Part shown: one piece after another, positions 11,962-26,474 of the stretch
How the letters are laid out: each line of letters opens with the position of its first letter
Numbering within the stretch: the first letter of the stretch is position 1
Origin: Cladochytrium replicatum
Lineage: Eukaryota > Chytridiomycota > Chytridiomycetes > Cladochytriales > Cladochytriaceae
Assembly: GCA_025526935.1 (NCBI GenBank)
Contig: JAHLKD010000031.1
Location: 124,001 to 188,000 of the forward strand
DNA length: 64,000 nt
Direction: 5' to 3'
The notes under the pieces: model-generated
Told to the model about the DNA's origin: nothing
Database searches by the model: none
Seen by the model: the letters and a program-made list of their open reading frames with translations, nothing else
Position numbers and translations under genes: made by a program

Positions 11962-14900
11962 ATGCTTTGTTCGCCTCCACGGAGTTGCCTAAGAGCAGCG
12001 AATGGAATTGCAAGGCCACTGCAACGCCCTTGGTTTCCCTCTCAAAACTACGTATGCGGATCTTGTATCCTCAGAACAGCAATTTTTCGCCAGGCATCGA
12101 CAAAATCCAGCCCAAACGAACTACATGACCTGACCAGAAATTTGTGCGACGGGTTGCTGGGGCGTGCTCCTCCTGATCTGTGGGTCCGCTTCCTCAATGT
12201 ATGGAAATTAACTCGCTCTGCTGAAAAAAGTGGTCTGCCGCTTCCGGAGAATTCTCCATTCAACAACATCGGATTTGGAAGGATGATGGGTACCATTGTC
12301 GAATCCCACCTTCCCGGTGGCAGCGAAAAGATCGAAGAGCTATTGAAGATGATGGGGGAAGCGGATCATCCGCCGGGGGTAATCGAGAAGCATTACTTAC
12401 TACGCGCGTTGGTTTTCGACGATAGGCTTGAAGATGCTGAGCGAATATTCCTCGAGATCAAACCCAACTTAAAGCTGAGCGAAACGTTTTTGGCTTCGGA
12501 CGAGCAGAAGAAGAAACGCTACGCCTCCGGAATAACCCTTCGGAACAGAAAAGAGCGGGCCAAAGCAACTAAAAACCCGGAAGTTCTGGCGATTCTGTGC
12601 TACAAGTTGATGATGGACGTCAGAGCAAAGCGTGGCGACATCGATGGAACTCTTAAAGTGATTGCTGAAGTGAACGAAGCCGGCATTCGCACGGATGAGG
12701 TTATGTGTGGGCACGTTCTTCAGGCATGCCTGAATGCCGGGAAACCAGACGAAGGGTTAAGTTATGTTGAGCGATTCATATCTCCAGAGAATCACGGCCG
12801 ACCGTCAAGGTGGTTTATCTGGACAGTGCTGAAGAAGTTCTTTTCAATGAAGATGTTCGCAGAAACTGAAAAATTCGTTAAAATACTGCAGCTCCGACCA
12901 GAAAATGCAAAGCTGGTTAAACCGTCTTTGTATGCGCAGTTGATGAAAAGTTGCATCAAAGGAGGTGATGTCAACACTGCATATCGTTTCTTCTCCGGTG
13001 CTCTGTGCCTACCTCGAGGTCGCCTCGACAAAGCAGAAGTGTACAAAATGCACAAAAGTATGATGATCGGTTGTTGTAGAGCACTTGATAAGCAGCGAGC
13101 GATGGAACTCTATTCGGCCATGATGCGACATCGAATGCTGATCGATAATGTGTGCTTCAATGAGATCGGATTGATGCTTTTTCAGCTTGGAGACTTTGAA
13201 AGTCTATGGGAGCTCTATCGGTACTCAGCTGAGAAGTTAAAGGTACACAGCACAGGGCAGAAGCTGGAAAACGGCGCACCCTCCATTTCAGACACTCTGA
13301 TCAAAGCGATGTTGATGATCGGGGACCTTGATCGAGCAACGACGATCATTCGGTCATCGTCAAACGAGATCGATGATACTCCCGGGGTTCGTCAAAGCTT
13401 AGAGAATGCACGAATGGTTGAAGCTCGATTACTGGGCTTGACGTGTGTGGCAGAAGTATGCCATGATTGCCATCCAAACCTCAATACAGTCGAGAAACTT
13501 ATAGATTCAGGCGATCGGGCGGCAGAAACACCGCAGAGTGAAAATTCGATGAACTTGTATGCTCTTCGCGAACTAATCACGTCGGCGGAGACTTTTCCAA
13601 TACCCCTCCACTGTGTCTTGGCGTTCACAGTTGCTTGTAGCATAAAGAGGACTTCGGTTGCACTAGAGCTGCTGAAGAATATGTCACATCCTTCAAGCAT
13701 GGTCAATCAGCTCTTCGATATCGACAAGCGATCGAAGACGCATGGAAAAACCTACTCGAGCGACGTAGAAAAAACTCTCTCTGTTATAAAGAATGCAATC
13801 TCGGAAGGGTCATCACAGATTATCAATATGTTTTTGAGTCGGCGGAATGTTTTGGACGCTTCTTCAACGTTTGACCAACTCGTGCTTTTGTCCATCTCGC
13901 TGGACACGAGAACACTCAGCCGATTGATCAAAGCCGTGTTAAATCAACCCGGAGGTTTGGAAAAGGCCAAGTATATGATATACCAGATACCTCGATCAAC
14001 GCTAACGCAAACGAGAGAAATCGGGGCGCCGCAATCAGACTATGGCCCTGACGCTCATACATTCGTCCATATTATCAATGCAGCTCGGGGCACACCGAAT
14101 CTAATTGTTGATATGTGGGAGAAGATGAAAGAATTTAATGTTGAGCCGGATCCAAACATCTGCAGATCAACTCTTGAAACATTCTGTCTCAGCGGGAAGA
14201 CTGAAGAAGCGACGACCGTCTACAGGCTGATGGTGTCGAATAAATTTCCACTCAAATTGTGGGACTTTCGAAACTTAGTGTCCGCACATCTCAATCGGCA
14301 AGATGTTCAAGGGGCAATTGGATGGCTCCACGAAATGGAAGCGCAGGGCGTAGCTCCTACCAGGGATTTTGTGAGCATGATCATGTTTGGAGCGATCGAT
14401 GCAGTGGTGAAGAGTGGAGCTGATGGAGAGCGCGGCTTACTTGCTAGGGGTAGCCTGTTGGAACTCGCTTCTTGGGCAAAGACGCGGAGCTTGATGAATT
14501 CCAGCCAATTTACGCCGGCCCTTCAAAAGGCTGTCTCGATCACTCGCCATACCGAGATTGCCGAGTTTCTGGAATCTTTGGTGGTCGAGCTCAATCCACC
14601 TCCTCACAAGCAAGTTGAATCGAATCTGCAACCTGCCAATTTTAATCCAGCAGAAATTCACAAATTGGACGTTGTCGATTATACACAGAAGATTCAAGCG
14701 CTTGCCTTTGATATCGGAAAGACTGAGAGGGGTCCGAAAACCAACAACGTTCGATCAGCGCTACGCATCTATCGTGAGATGCGTGCTCTGGACATTGAGC
14801 CGACCAATGTGACAATCGATGCGCTGATTTCCGTTCTGGGAAAGGCTGGGAACTGGGCTGGGGCGTGGGCTGTTTTCACCGTTGCGTACGCTCGACCGCA

Positions 14901-16344
14901 TCCCCGAGCGCTCAGGCTTCTCGACCTTATGAACTTGGATATAGGAATCTGGCGCGAGCGAGCTGAGGCAAGCCGTGTACCCGGTGTGACTTTGTGCGAG
15001 TTGATTGTTCGGTTTCCTCGCCTCCTAACGCATCCTCCAGAGATGGCGTATTTTGCGCTGATGGATGCGTTTGCAAGTTCAAATTATACGCAGGGTTTGG
15101 AGGCCACTTACTGGAGCTATTTGCAGCTGTATCGTCCCGTTTCGCGAACGGACAGCATAAGAATGCGATGCTTCGGTTCAAACGGACATGCAACTCGGGC
15201 AGCTCATTGCTTCAGTGATATGACGGAAGTTCGAGGAGTCAAACCGGATTTGAAAATATTTACGAACCTCGTTCGTGCCTTTGCGGGATCGAATCGTCAA
15301 CTTGCAGCAGTAGAATGGGCCGGGCGAATGACAGGTCTTGGGATTCCGAAGGACGAGATCTTTGCGACTTCTGTCATGCAGGGTTTCGTGAACACCAGAT
15401 GGCTTCAAGCAGCTAGATCTGGGTCAAGATATCGAAGTCTGGTCCACTTTATCCGCGGCACGGGACCACACAAGTGGAAATCACTAGCGCCTATCGAAAG
15501 GCCTCGATATGCACCTTGGGCATCCATCGATGCTGAGTTTGCGATGGCCACGCTGCGGATGTGGATTGGCGAGTTCAAGTTTGAGATGAAATCGTCAAAC
15601 GTGTACCACCCGCTCTTAACTCTGGCTGCTCGTCGACCAGACAGAAAACTTCTTTCAAAAATTCTAAACGCCATCGTAAACCAAGAGCTTTTGGTCAAGC
15701 AGAACGTGTTTGTTTCGTTGCTTGAGTTTCTGGGAGCGGAGCGTCATCCGACCGAGAAGGTTTTGCAATTGTGGGAAGTTCTCTGGGCAGCACCAGGGAA
15801 ACTTACGGATGAGCTCATGTTGGAACAGTCAGTGTCCTTCCGACAGCGAGTGGCAAGTATCCTCGAAGAATCGCTGGAGCTTTTGGGTCTGAGCAAAACC
15901 GTTGTAAGCCACCTGGTCAAACAAGGATTGGAGCTTTCCGCAAAAAATTTCAAAGCTGGACGCAATGTTCAGAAGCGCCCTTTGCCGATGTCTCTGAAGA
16001 TTCCACATGTAACGATTGCGATTGTTTTGGACTCTTGTCGCTGGGCGAGGTCTGATGAGGGACGTGCACTTTGGGAGAAATTGATGGTGCAAAACAGTGG
16101 GCCCAACTCACGGATCGCACTGAATGAGAATCACCTCGTTTCCTATGTGGAATATCTCATAGCCATTGGTGACGTTACTGGTGCTGTCGAGGTTGTGGGA
16201 AGGGCGATTGCAGCTCTGAAAGATCAAGAGGGAGTCAAGTACCCTCCAGTTGGATCAAAGACATTAAAAACTTTGCGAAGGGCTTTGGTAGACAAAATGG
16301 AATTGGATGTTCTCTTTGGTAGGAGACATAGAGAAACTCATTAA
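11962..16344 (+). CDS. pentatricopeptide-repeat (PPR) protein, probably mitochondrial
   Basis: A single exon of 1460 residues starting at the ATG at 11962. The N terminus (about 55 residues) is rich in Arg, Ser and Ala and lacks acidic residues, as in mitochondrial presequences. The body is made of helical pairs of about 35 residues with PPR character, for example VIAEVNEAGIRTDEVMCGHV, MWEKMKEFNVEPDPN, WLHEMEAQGVAPTRDF and YREMRALDIEPTNVTID. PPR proteins bind organellar RNA in a sequence-specific way and act in its processing, stability or translation. The target here cannot be told from sequence. No catalytic domain such as SMR or PRORP nuclease is visible. Repeat spacing is irregular, as is common in fungal PPR proteins. 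A frame of this length without introns is unusual beside its intron-rich neighbours, but the SSU-independent evidence (presequence plus repeats) is strong. Confidence 0.85.
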   Translation: MLCSPPRSCLRAANGIARPLQRPWFPSQNYVCGSCILRTAIFRQASTKSSPNELHDLTRNLCDGLLGRAPPDLWVRFLNVWKLTRSAEKSGLPLPENSPFNNIGFGRMMGTIVESHLPGGSEKIEELLKMMGEADHPPGVIEKHYLLRALVFDDRLEDAERIFLEIKPNLKLSETFLASDEQKKKRYASGITLRNRKERAKATKNPEVLAILCYKLMMDVRAKRGDIDGTLKVIAEVNEAGIRTDEVMCGHVLQACLNAGKPDEGLSYVERFISPENHGRPSRWFIWTVLKKFFSMKMFAETEKFVKILQLRPENAKLVKPSLYAQLMKSCIKGGDVNTAYRFFSGALCLPRGRLDKAEVYKMHKSMMIGCCRALDKQRAMELYSAMMRHRMLIDNVCFNEIGLMLFQLGDFESLWELYRYSAEKLKVHSTGQKLENGAPSISDTLIKAMLMIGDLDRATTIIRSSSNEIDDTPGVRQSLENARMVEARLLGLTCVAEVCHDCHPNLNTVEKLIDSGDRAAETPQSENSMNLYALRELITSAETFPIPLHCVLAFTVACSIKRTSVALELLKNMSHPSSMVNQLFDIDKRSKTHGKTYSSDVEKTLSVIKNAISEGSSQIINMFLSRRNVLDASSTFDQLVLLSISLDTRTLSRLIKAVLNQPGGLEKAKYMIYQIPRSTLTQTREIGAPQSDYGPDAHTFVHIINAARGTPNLIVDMWEKMKEFNVEPDPNICRSTLETFCLSGKTEEATTVYRLMVSNKFPLKLWDFRNLVSAHLNRQDVQGAIGWLHEMEAQGVAPTRDFVSMIMFGAIDAVVKSGADGERGLLARGSLLELASWAKTRSLMNSSQFTPALQKAVSITRHTEIAEFLESLVVELNPPPHKQVESNLQPANFNPAEIHKLDVVDYTQKIQALAFDIGKTERGPKTNNVRSALRIYREMRALDIEPTNVTIDALISVLGKAGNWAGAWAVFTVAYARPHPRALRLLDLMNLDIGIWRERAEASRVPGVTLCELIVRFPRLLTHPPEMAYFALMDAFASSNYTQGLEATYWSYLQLYRPVSRTDSIRMRCFGSNGHATRAAHCFSDMTEVRGVKPDLKIFTNLVRAFAGSNRQLAAVEWAGRMTGLGIPKDEIFATSVMQGFVNTRWLQAARSGSRYRSLVHFIRGTGPHKWKSLAPIERPRYAPWASIDAEFAMATLRMWIGEFKFEMKSSNVYHPLLTLAARRPDRKLLSKILNAIVNQELLVKQNVFVSLLEFLGAERHPTEKVLQLWEVLWAAPGKLTDELMLEQSVSFRQRVASILEESLELLGLSKTVVSHLVKQGLELSAKNFKAGRNVQKRPLPMSLKIPHVTIAIVLDSCRWARSDEGRALWEKLMVQNSGPNSRIALNENHLVSYVEYLIAIGDVTGAVEVVGRAIAALKDQEGVKYPPVGSKTLKTLRRALVDKMELDVLFGRRHRETH

Positions 16345-16877
16345 ATCAAGTGTTCACACACACGCCCTACCAAATCTGTCCATCTGTATGATGACAATAT
16401 TCCCCCGTCCACGACTCTAACTTCTTCCATAATCATCACACCTTCTCCAGTTGTTCTTTTTTCTTTAATTTTTCGTTTGTTCCTCTTTCGTGTGCCACAT
16501 CTGCTCTGATTGCACACACCTCCAACATTCCCCCTCACCCCTCCCTCAATCCCCTGGTGGTCTGCTGAACACGACCCTAGCATCCTCCTTGCGTCTCAAA
16601 CTCAGCTTTTCGCTATCATCCTCGGCACACTCGTCTCCCGTTCATATCGCTCCATCTCACCCTTAATCAAGCGTGGAGGTGTTCGGATGGTGAAGGTATT
16701 GATTATATACGGCTTGCGTTCCGATGTCCATCATCTTTTGCATCAACACTAAATCAGAAATTGTCTCAGTCTCGCCATCAATAAACCACCTGAGATTCAG
16801 ACTCATTCCGAGAAGGATTTTATCGCTGTTGTTGAGCGTACACCTTTTTCATAGCAATCTACATTCATTCAAAAAAC
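16345..16877. other. 5' region of the kinase gene
   Basis: The stretch 16400-16570 is pyrimidine-rich on the plus strand (runs of C/T), as is common in fungal promoters and 5' UTRs. No coding exon could be joined to the kinase start. It also contains the 3' flank of the PPR gene. Confidence 0.4.
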
Positions 16878-20487
<3,610 letters not shown>

Positions 20488-20686
20488 GGAGAGTAGAACA
20501 AAAGGAGCAGAATGGAAGTTCTTCTGTTTTTTCAACACGTTGTTGTTGTATGTTTTTTGTGTGCGGACGGAGGGAAACCAAAATTCGGCATCATCGCACA
20601 CACTATGTTTTTCCCCCCCTTTGTTTTACCTTCTCATTACATTTAGTGATAATTACGTGGTTATCTCACCCTCTCACAACAATGAG

Positions 20687-20693
20687 TGACTCA
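20687..20693. promoter_or_regulatory. TGACTCA motif upstream of the surface-protein gene
   Basis: A perfect AP-1/Gcn4-type heptamer lies 121 bp before the ATG at 20814, flanked by further ACTCA repeats (20690-20700). Gcn4-type bZIP factors bind this sequence in fungi. A single copy could be chance. Confidence 0.2.
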
Positions 20694-20813
20694 CTCACTC
20701 AATGCTATGGGCTAGGGTTGCCTAATTTCCCCTTTCACCTTGAGCCTAACAGACTTTAGACCTGCCCATCCGAACAACCTCGGAACCCACTGACATTAAT
20801 ACACTCCCAGACA

Positions 20814-21358
20814 ATGCCCAACCTGTCGCTCATTGCTCTCTTCCTGCTAGCCTTGGTGGCTGCTGTTTCCGCTCAGCTGTCCAATGTTCCTGGTACCCTT
20901 GTACGACTGAACCTTCTTTACTCCCTCTTACCCATTTTGCTTTAGCTTCCTCTGCACCACCCGTGGCAGCTACGGCCACGACCGCGAGGCCTCCAGCCGC
21001 CGCTACTTCCGCAACCACCACCACTGGTGGTCCGCTCGTCGGTCCACAAACCACCGTCGTTGCCACCGCGACCGCTGTAACCCGCACCAGCACCGTCACC
21101 ATCTCCGGTGCCTTGGTCGCAGAGTCCCCCGTCGGCAACATCTTCTCTGGCTCGCAGGCTTCCCCAGCTATTTTCAGCCCTATCCCGTCCAACCAGCTCG
21201 GTATCGCACCCGCGGGCAGTTCGGTGAACGCAAACGCGAACGGAAATGGCAGCACCCAGTCTTCGTCGACCTCTGGTGCGATGGCTGTTTCTGGTGCCTC
21301 GTTCGTTGCAATCACGTCCCTTATCGGCACAATGTTGCTGTTGGTTATCGTTGCTTAA
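20814..21358 (+). CDS. small Ser/Thr/Ala-rich secreted protein, probable GPI anchor
   Basis: Two exons: join(20814..20892,20946..21358), 163 aa. The N terminus is a clear signal peptide (MPNLSLIALFLLALVAAVSA, cleavage likely after the final SA). The mature part is almost entirely Ala, Thr, Ser, Val, Pro and Gly, with many O-glycosylation candidates. It ends in SGAMAVSGAS followed by a hydrophobic tail (SLIGTMLLLVIVA), the pattern of a GPI-attachment signal. This fits a small fungal cell-surface mannoprotein-like protein; there is no enzymatic domain. The splice donor is the least sure part. GT at 20893 keeps the phase, while the neighbouring GT at 20901 does not. There is no known functional link to its neighbours. 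Confidence 0.75.
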
Positions 21359-21824
21359 TTGTTGAGACAGCTGCAAAATGAGACGGAGTTTGGCTTTTTG
21401 GGTGCTTGTGTAGAGCGGTGTTACGAATGCGGGAAGTCGGGAGTCCGAGTTTGTCTCACTTTTGACTTTCGCGCTCGTTTTTGCATACAATATCTTGGGT
21501 TGCTGTTCTTGTTGGTATAGACGCACATACACTTTCTCTTGAGCGTGGTGGTCGAATGATTTTTCTCTCTATTCCCTGCATCGAATCTTGGATGTTTCTG
21601 TTTGTGTTAGCAATTCACTTTTGCTCTGCTTTTTGTTCAATTGCAATAGCTTTTGATCAGTTAGATAAACTTGGCGTGCCTATTGCCCACCACTCTTTGC
21701 GCCTGCCTCTCCTGAAGCTGGGTTAAACTTTTCAGCTCTCCTAATTCAAATTGTCCACAATCAAAATTTGAGCTCCAGCAAACACATTCTATTCTTTTGG
21801 TCTTCTTACAGCTATCTGACAAGC

Positions 21825-23405
21825 ATGGTCGGACTTCTGTCGACCCTAGCGGTCATTTTGGTCGCTGTCACGGCAGCAACCCTCATTCGCACGATCTTCC
21901 TAAAGAAGAAACGTCCTGTCCCCACCTCGATTCCGCGCCCACCTGGTTGGATTCCAGTCCTGGGACACAGCCGTTTGTTTGCCGGCGATCCGAACATGAC
22001 AAGCACAAAGTTCGACTCCTGGGCATGGAAGCTTGGACCCGTCTATGCCGCCGATCTCGCCGGACGGGAGCTGGTTCTAGTTTCCGATCCGGACCTCATT
22101 CATCAGCTGATGAAGCGTCGACACACTGATCTTGCCCCTGGAACCGCACTGCGAAACTCATTGGAAAGCTTGAACATGGGCCACAATGTTTCCGTGACGG
22201 AGGACTACGAAGAATGGAGAGGACTACGCAGGATTCTGGAGCAGCCGCTCACGCCCGCGAACATCAAGAAGATGGTTCCATACATCATCAGGACTGCCCA
22301 CCAGCTCTACCCCGAGTTTGAACGTATTGCAAAGTCGCAGGCGGAGTTCCGTGAGCAGAACCCGAAACCGACTGGCTTTTCCGAAAGCCAATTTGTGACC
22401 CTTTTGCCGATCTTGAAGAAAGCTACGTTTGATACGATGATGCTTTTCGGTTTCGATTTGGACGAGAACGAGTATTCCCAGCAGCTCAAGCTCGCAGATG
22501 TTGAACGTGTGTCTCAGGGGATGCTGAAGCGCGTGCGCTCCGTCATTCCGTACTGGAAGTACTTCTTGACCACAGAGGACCGTGAGATTGTTCAGGCTTC
22601 CGAGAGAGTGAGAAAAACGTCCTACAAGATCGTGCAGGCGGCCATCGAACGCGTGCAGAAGGCCGAAGGTGCTCAAGTGATCCGCGAGCATAGTTTACTG
22701 GATCACTACGTCAAAAGCCAGATGCCCGAGGAACAGAGAATCGCAAAACTCTCCTACGACGCCCTGGTCGATAACGTGTTTGCCATCCTGTTCGCAGCAT
22801 ACGACACGTCTGCCACGACAACCGACACCATTCTGCACGTTCTCGCAAAGCACCCGAACGTCCAGCAGAAAGTCTTTGAAGAGGCCTCGTCCGTCCTCAA
22901 GTTCTACTCCACAATGTCTCCCTACCAAGTCGCGTTGACCCTCGGCGCCGCCTTCGACATGAAAACAACTTTCCCATACACCCACGCCGTCGTCCGCGAA
23001 GTCAACCGCCTCTACCCGCTCACAACTATGTTCCCCGTCGATGCCAAGAACGACATCCAGCTCAACAACCACCTGATCCCCGCCGGCACACCGATCATCA
23101 TGCTCCTACATGCCGCGCAGCTCAAAGGTTCGGCCTACGACGACGCGTTCGAGTTCCGCCCCGAGCGCTGGTTTGAGATCGAGGCGGACAAGCAGGTCAG
23201 CGACGTGGAGACTCGGAACGTGTTTGCGTTCGGTGGTGGGTCGAGGATCTGTCCTGGTAGGCATGCGGGGATGGCTCAGCTGGTTATCTTTACGGCGTTT
23301 TTGGTGGCGAGATTTAGGTTCTCGTTCCTTGCAGCTCCGCCGTATGTGACTAAGCTCTCGGCTTCATTTACTTCACACCCATTGAAGATTGAGAAGAGAG
23401 ATTAA
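21825..23405 (+). CDS. cytochrome P450 monooxygenase
   Basis: A single exon of 526 aa starting at the ATG at 21825. An N-terminal membrane anchor (LLSTLAVILVAVTAATL) is followed by a basic stretch and the proline-rich hinge PRPPGWIPVLG, typical of microsomal P450s. The I-helix oxygen-activation motif is AAYDTSATTTDT (about residue 323), the K-helix ExxR is EVNR (about 391), and the haem loop is FAFGGGSRICPGRH with the Cys thiolate ligand at about residue 476. All parts needed for activity are present and the length is normal. It should sit on the ER membrane and use a P450 reductase encoded elsewhere. Substrate and CYP family cannot be assigned. No biosynthetic cluster genes flank it. Confidence 0.95.
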   Translation: MVGLLSTLAVILVAVTAATLIRTIFLKKKRPVPTSIPRPPGWIPVLGHSRLFAGDPNMTSTKFDSWAWKLGPVYAADLAGRELVLVSDPDLIHQLMKRRHTDLAPGTALRNSLESLNMGHNVSVTEDYEEWRGLRRILEQPLTPANIKKMVPYIIRTAHQLYPEFERIAKSQAEFREQNPKPTGFSESQFVTLLPILKKATFDTMMLFGFDLDENEYSQQLKLADVERVSQGMLKRVRSVIPYWKYFLTTEDREIVQASERVRKTSYKIVQAAIERVQKAEGAQVIREHSLLDHYVKSQMPEEQRIAKLSYDALVDNVFAILFAAYDTSATTTDTILHVLAKHPNVQQKVFEEASSVLKFYSTMSPYQVALTLGAAFDMKTTFPYTHAVVREVNRLYPLTTMFPVDAKNDIQLNNHLIPAGTPIIMLLHAAQLKGSAYDDAFEFRPERWFEIEADKQVSDVETRNVFAFGGGSRICPGRHAGMAQLVIFTAFLVARFRFSFLAAPPYVTKLSASFTSHPLKIEKRD

Positions 23406-24317
23406 AGTTTCCTTTTGTAAGAACAAACTGTTCCTCATCTGTCTGACCCCTTTCTTTTGATTTTGTTGTTCGTACTGCTTCTGCGAAAATGATCTATGAA
23501 AATAGAAAACAGCAGCTTCGAATTTTTCATCCCTGTATCTGATGTGATATGATCTCTTCTTCATCGAGTTGCTTATGTTTGCTCGCAATTTCCGCGAGTT
23601 TCCGGCCGGCCTCAAAATGGTCAGTCGGTCGCCTGCATCGCCTGGAGGTCCAGCTCGCGAAATGCTCGTTAAAAAGATGAGGACACTTCATCCACAAAAT
23701 CCTCCATGTCGATCAGGCCCATCGTGTGGAGTTGTCTGCAAATGACGAAGAAAAGGCGGCGGTTGCGGTCGGGAGATTGGCCGTCTAGCGCAGAAGTTCT
23801 GAGTTCTGGAAGAATAATCATGGTTTAAATACGGTGACAGGAATGGGAGATATTGAAGATTGATGTTACCTCAAGCAAAGACACAAGGAGCAGGCGAGAC
23901 TGCCTCAATCTTGCGGTCACGGTATTCCTGTCGAACATGTCGTGGCGGGATCAGCGCTGATTTGAGACTGCGTGCATAGCCGAACTCTTCCTCAACATTT
24001 AGTGTTTAATCAATTCGCTAGTTTAATTTCGAGCTAGCTTAACCTATCCAAGCATGCACCAACCTAATGAAATGGTCAAACTGCTTAAAATTGCCGAGGC
24101 CGTGCTTGTGCTCTACTCCCCGTACAAGCAGCTTGGGGTCGCGGGTGAACCGAGGTGGAGTGAGACTACCCTCTGGCGGCGTCGATGCAGGGTACAACGG
24201 GTTCCGGTTTCGGTGGGATTAACTTTTATTATGGATCGTTTTTCAGTGATTCTCTCGAAGGGTGGTTTATCTTCCTAGGCAATTGAGGAGGACGAAACTG
24301 AGGCCCATCATTGGCCA
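23406..24317. other. intergenic region, no intact gene
   Basis: Short open frames only. It separates the P450 gene from a block of decayed coding sequence. No RNA gene or repeat is recognised. Confidence 0.4.
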
Positions 24318-25010
24318 TTGGGCATGCTGATAGACAGGTTTAATAGTCGAGATGTCTGGAATATGTTAATATTTGGGACGTGTTGGCAATTGAAGGGTGC
24401 CTTATCAGGGAGTGAGAATCTATCCACCAAGTGGAGAGGCGAGACTTTTCACACGCATCACCAAAGTGTCTGTAGAATCAAAATGCTGTTCAAGAAGGAC
24501 AGGATGGAAAGGATCGCTACTGTGACTGTAACCATACAGTCAATTAGCCCTCTCAACTACGCGGACACGAAGCGGGTGCGGCTGGAAGTGCCTTTCGACA
24601 TCAAGCATGGTGACTTTGCATCCGCTGCACTCGCAAAACTCGAACTTGGTGGGGCACCGCTTGAATCAGCATTCCCCTGTATTCCGCATCAATGCGGATG
24701 CTGGGCTGTCCATTTTTGGATGATAGCGATATTGCGATGCTTTGGCCTCCAAGTCACCCATCCTTGTGGAATGGCGGGTGCGCGAGGTAAGTAAACGATG
24801 TGTTTCGGGAAACAAAAGCTTAAAGTAATTTATTATTTTCTTTGGTCAGACCTTCAGCTCATCTCTTCCAAAACCGGAACCTGTCCCGCCTACTGCCGTG
24901 AAATGGACGTTTTCTGGGACCAACAATGTCTCAACGATGCTCAGAACTGGAGAGGTGTTTCATCAACGGGTTGCAGCAGAGCCGTGATCTTGTAACTTCT
25001 CAGTGCAGAA
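24318..25010 (+). pseudogene. decayed coding sequence of unknown family
   Basis: An open stretch at 24318-24794 includes a natural-looking part (RIATVTVTIQSISPLNYAD, then VRLEVPFDIKHGDFASAAL). The coding signal then continues near 24850-24980 in a different frame (KWTFSGTNNVSTMLRTGEVF). No single set of introns restores one reading frame. I do not recognise the family. It lies just upstream of the broken NB-ARC gene in the same direction and may be its 5' part. Confidence 0.3.
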
Positions 25011-25104
25011 TCGATCAAGACTATGAACAACAATGTTCTTGCTGAGTAAGCCAGCTTCATGGTACATTCTTTTTGTGAACTTGCCAATCATTTGAAACAT
25101 CACA

Positions 25105-26470
25105 GGAAGTAAGACAATGAGCTGATAGAGATTGAAAAGGGGATCGAGCTTGCTGGAAAGTCACCAAACCTTCGGCTGTGTCAAGTGCTAGTTGACACAG
25201 TTGATGCATCCGGACATGTTGTTTCTTTCAATCAACTTCCAAAATTCGATTCAGCACTGCAGTCTGTTTTGAATGACCAGTTTGTCAGTGTCTTCTCATC
25301 AGATGGTTTCGTTTACAATGCTCAAGACGAAGGTGGATCTGGCAAAACGCTGCACTACCATGTCGAGTCTCTTTGCAAACAATGCTATTCACCTGACTCC
25401 AACATCAGACAACCAATGTGAGATTGCCTACAATGTCATTGACTTAGTCAGTCCCAATTCAGAGCGATTTTCAGGTATGTCAGCATCTGTTCTGAATTAT
25501 CACATTTCTCATCTGATTAAGTTTGAAGATATTTTAATCATATTGCCAAAACCACCGGAGTATTTCATCTGCCGCGACGATGTTTTGTCAGAGGTTCAGA
25601 AACAGCTTGTCAAAAGGGGTGCAGTTATTCTTGGTGCACAAGGAAGCTTGGGGAAGCCAAGTATTGCAATTCAGTTCGCCAAACAGTATGAAAAGGTTTA
25701 TGGCTCAATATTTTGGATTCCCTGCATTACTGCCGCAACTGCAGTGTCAGCTTTGCGTGGTTATGCTGGCTCACACTTTGGATTGGTTGGCTTTGGATCA
25801 ATGGACTCTGCAGACATTGTGAGTTTCATGTGTGATAAATTGTCAAAGTTTCATCGCTATCTTCTCGTCCTCGACAATGTTGATGAAGAATCAGTGCTTG
25901 ATCAAATTCTTGTTTCCACTTTAAGTGGAGATGTTGTTGTTACTTCTCGATCCAATGCTGGCTTGGCTGTCAAGATGCGAAAGTGGATTAGTCCACTAGC
26001 GAAGAACGTTCGGGTTGAGACTTGGCCGGGTGATTTCAATTACAAATTTCTTAAGCAATGATTCGACCAAAAGTTTGATTGTCGCACAGTTGACAAAATG
26101 AAGTTGATGCGCTCAACAAACTCATTCAACACATTGATGGACTTCCACTTGCAGCAGAGCAAGCAGCAGCATTCTTGGAAAGAGAGCAAACCAATTTCTC
26201 AGTTCTGGTCAGCCGTATTACCAGTTACCTTGCAGAAAACCCTCATCCAAGACTTGGAGTTGCATCTATGTCATTGGTGGCTATCATTAGTGCAGGTCTT
26301 GACGCCATCGGCAATGCTGCATCACTGCTAATGCAAGTTCTTTCATTCTGTGCTAATCGTGATATTCCATTTGATCTTGTTGACCAAGTTGTGCTTCTGG
26401 TATCTGAAGATCAAGTTGAAGGTATCAAAAAGACAGATTTCAATACCTAAGCTTTGCATCGCAAATTGCG
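25105..26470 (+). pseudogene. NB-ARC/STAND NTPase, broken (NLR-like)
   Basis: The sequence shows the order expected of an NB-ARC protein: a linker resembling PxPxxFxGRDD (PKPPEYFICRDDVL, about 25550), a P-loop region AVILGAQGSLGKPS, AIQFAKQY, Walker B RYLLVLDNVDEE, DVVVTSRSN (RNBS-B-like), and GLPLAAEQAAAFLERE (GLPL motif, about 26140). The frame breaks at least three times: between 25330 and 25400, around 26050 (frame lost at LKQ, continued as SNDSTKSL), and around 26095. The P-loop Thr/Ser after GK is Pro, which should abolish nucleotide binding. The coding signal ends inside a 44-bp tandem repeat with no repeat-sensor domain. In fungi such STAND proteins act in non-self recognition and cell death; this copy is probably dead. 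A sequencing error could explain one break but hardly all. Confidence 0.65.
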
Positions 26471-26474
26471 CACC

